Part shown: in pieces, positions 62,472 to 64,000 of the stretch
Layout of the letters: every line of letters starts with the position of its first letter
Numbering within the stretch: the stretch's first letter is position 1
From: CAXBID01 sp963815305
GTDB lineage: Bacteria; Bacteroidota; Bacteroidia; Flavobacteriales; Flavobacteriaceae
DNA length: 64,000 bases
Assembly (NCBI GenBank): GCA_963815305.1
Contig: CAWFFW010000001.1
Coordinates: 992,001 to 1,056,000 of the forward strand
Direction of reading: 5' to 3'
Notes under the pieces: model-generated
The model's input: only the letters and a program-made list of their open reading frames with translations
What the model was told of the DNA's origin: nothing
The model's database searches: none
Translations under genes and position numbers: made by a program

Positions 62472-64000
62472 ATGAAAACAAAGAATTTATTTATAGTATT
62501 ATATAATCTTATATTTTGTTTCACATTCAACTCTTGTGTAACAGAAGATAATCTACAACCAGAAGGAGAGTGGGATTTAAGTGCACCTGTAATCTTAACA
62601 CCTACTACAGACCAAAGCATCGTGTTAGACCAAGACACGCCTAATGAGTCTGTTACCTTTAGTTGGGAACCAGCTTTCTCGTCAGAAGGCTTTACCGTGA
62701 CTTATGAAGTATTGATAGTACCCGCAGGAGCAACAGATTTTTCTACACCGTTTTTTACTTCTAAATCTTCAAATAATGGAACGAATACGTCTTTATCTAT
62801 AAGTCATGAAGTGTTAGACCAAACCTTAGCTTTTTCAGGCTTTTCGGCTAATGAAGAAGCTCAAGTCACCTTTGCTATAAAAGCAAACAGCTTAAGTAAA
62901 TCTAGTTTATCGACTTCAGATTTAAATATCAAACGTTTTGAAAACGAGTCATTACCGCAGTCACTTTATCTTTCAGGAACAGCAACTGAAAACCATACCG
63001 ATTTATCTCAGGCTATAGCTTTAAAGCGTTTAACAGACAGTAACGGTGAGCTATCCAATACATACGAAGTCTATACAAGTCTTATTGCAGGTGAAAGCTA
63101 TAAATTTTATAGCGAGCGTTCACTCCCATCTCTAGTGTTTGGTGGAAGTGATGGTAATATCGTATCATTCGGAGATGCGATAGTTGCCAGTGAATCTGGT
63201 CAATTTAGAATAAAAGTCAACTTAGACAACAATACGTATGAGCTTCTTCAAATAAATTTTTGGAGCATGGTAGGTACACCAATCAATGGTGGTTGGGGAG
63301 GAGACGAACCATTAGAATACCAAGGAAATAGCATTTGGAAAGCATCAATAAATCTTTTAGAAACTGGTGGATTTGTATTTAGAGCTAATGGAGATTGGGG
63401 TTATTTATTAAAGCGCGTAATTGGGACACCAAGTACACTCGTTTTGGAAGGTGATGCAAGTAACCAAGGGTTAACTTTTGAAGATATTCCAAACAATCAA
63501 ACGGGTTTATATTTTGTGACGTTAGATTTATCTGCAGAAAATTACACCTATTCTTTTGAGATAGATGATTCAGTCGTGGAGCCAATAGATACGCCAGCAC
63601 AATTATTCTTGTTTGAAAATGGAACTATGATTGAAGAGTTCTCATTAAATGGAGACACCTTTAGTTCTGCGCGTTATATTCCTATGCAAGCAAGCAATAC
63701 GTATACATTAAATAGTGCTTCAGATGGTAATGGATCGTCTTATTCGGTTAATAGTATTCTTGCTGATAGTGCTACTCCAGATAGCGATTTAGTATCAGAT
63801 GCATTAACACTTGTAGAAAATAATAATTCATTTACAGTACTCACAGATAGAGCCTTGAAATTTAATATAGATTTTAGTACGCCAGTACTCACTTGGACAT
63901 ACTATAATTTTAAACTCTTCCATTGGCAAGTTTGGGATGAGCGCGAAGAGATACCAATGACTTATAGCCATCCAAATACATTTACAGTAACTGCAAATCT
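62472..64000 (+). CDS. SusE/SusF-like starch-binding lipoprotein, C-terminus beyond the window
   Basis: Starts 10 bases after susD and is open to the right edge (509 codons so far). A lipobox (CFTFNSCVTED) makes it an outer-surface lipoprotein. Residues about 30-150 form a SusE-type Ig-like domain (APVILTPTTDQSIVLDQ, FSWEPAFSSEGFTVTYEVLI); after that come repeated carbohydrate-binding-like modules with aromatic triplets such as NFWSMVGTPINGGWGGDEPL and FRANGDWGYLL. This pattern is usual in alpha-glucan (maltodextrin/starch) loci, so the uptake system is tentatively assigned to that; the assignment is inference. Confidence 0.85.
   Translation, partial: MKTKNLFIVLYNLIFCFTFNSCVTEDNLQPEGEWDLSAPVILTPTTDQSIVLDQDTPNESVTFSWEPAFSSEGFTVTYEVLIVPAGATDFSTPFFTSKSSNNGTNTSLSISHEVLDQTLAFSGFSANEEAQVTFAIKANSLSKSSLSTSDLNIKRFENESLPQSLYLSGTATENHTDLSQAIALKRLTDSNGELSNTYEVYTSLIAGESYKFYSERSLPSLVFGGSDGNIVSFGDAIVASESGQFRIKVNLDNNTYELLQINFWSMVGTPINGGWGGDEPLEYQGNSIWKASINLLETGGFVFRANGDWGYLLKRVIGTPSTLVLEGDASNQGLTFEDIPNNQTGLYFVTLDLSAENYTYSFEIDDSVVEPIDTPAQLFLFENGTMIEEFSLNGDTFSSARYIPMQASNTYTLNSASDGNGSSYSVNSILADSATPDSDLVSDALTLVENNNSFTVLTDRALKFNIDFSTPVLTWTYYNFKLFHWQVWDEREEIPMTYSHPNTFTVTAN

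Noticed and set aside
63385..63600. 71-residue minus-strand frame inside the SusE-like gene
   Set aside because: Antisense shadow of a long open plus-strand lipoprotein gene.
1..64000. CRISPR arrays, tRNA and rRNA genes, complete insertion sequences
   Set aside because: No regularly spaced repeats, no cloverleaf with CCA-type ends and no rRNA-like sequence were noticed on reading; weak tRNAs could be missed without a covariance search such as tRNAscan-SE.

Overview
The window is AT-rich chromosomal DNA from a member of the Bacteroidota, most likely a marine Flavobacteriaceae. The evidence is a SusC/SusD/SusE-type uptake locus, a type IX secretion (T9SS) sorting domain, TonB-linked barrels with carboxypeptidase-like N-terminal domains, DUF4251, DUF6377 and head-GIN (DUF2807) proteins, Bacteroidota-type -7 promoter boxes (TAnnTTTG), weak Shine-Dalgarno signals, and a light-driven sodium pump of the KR2 type. 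No rRNA, tRNA, CRISPR array, prophage or intact insertion sequence was seen.

Layout. 1-4.5 kb (minus): a cut-off Rossmann-fold protein, glutaminase, GcvT, a CPA2-type antiporter, a small membrane protein and an acetyltransferase. 4.6-9.4 kb (minus): the threonine operon thrA-thrB-thrC, preceded by a previously unmarked 35-residue leader peptide whose codons 25-31 are five Thr, one Ser and one Ile, a strong candidate for ribosome-mediated attenuation. 9.7-12 kb (plus): a T9SS cargo protein and the NAD(P)HX repair enzyme. 12.2-17.7 kb (minus): a TlpA-like lipoprotein, then SUI1 / DUF1835 / nucleoside phosphorylase / cytoplasmic binding-protein-fold genes, and a 2-oxoglutarate oxygenase. 17.8-29.3 kb: fused E1 2-oxoacid dehydrogenase, M19 dipeptidase, 3D-domain lipoprotein, ExbD, aldo/keto reductase, helicase, cold-shock protein, PPK2 and two EamA transporters. 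29.3-33.2 kb (minus): an ECF sigma / anti-sigma operon with DUF4097, beta-barrel, tiny coupled ORF and head-GIN genes, which looks like one envelope-stress transcription unit.

33.4-46.2 kb: a GT9 glycosyltransferase, an electrophile/peroxide group (old yellow enzyme, dienelactone hydrolase, OsmC), a TonB-type barrel gene interrupted by one in-frame TAA, an MFS transporter, an intact barrel paralogue, small secreted proteins, and a tandem pair of intradiol-dioxygenase-like secreted proteins whose upstream regions are duplicated too and which appear to have lost two of the four iron ligands. 46.4-55.5 kb: a DbpA-like helicase with a DEFD box, a convergent pair of DoxX paralogues, a DnaQ/GIY-YIG fusion nuclease, VOC protein, short hibernation factor, flavin reductase, the NDQ rhodopsin, a lipoprotein and MscS. 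56-64 kb (plus): a DUF6377 membrane regulator with a TTG start followed by susC, susD and a SusE/SusF-like lipoprotein that runs off the end; three copies of TTTTAAAATCCA sit in front of susC.

Non-coding structure includes several long perfect inverted repeats that act as terminators between convergent genes, and a dispersed palindromic repeat with core ACTGARCGCAGT seen near 12.1 kb and inside the susC-susD gap.
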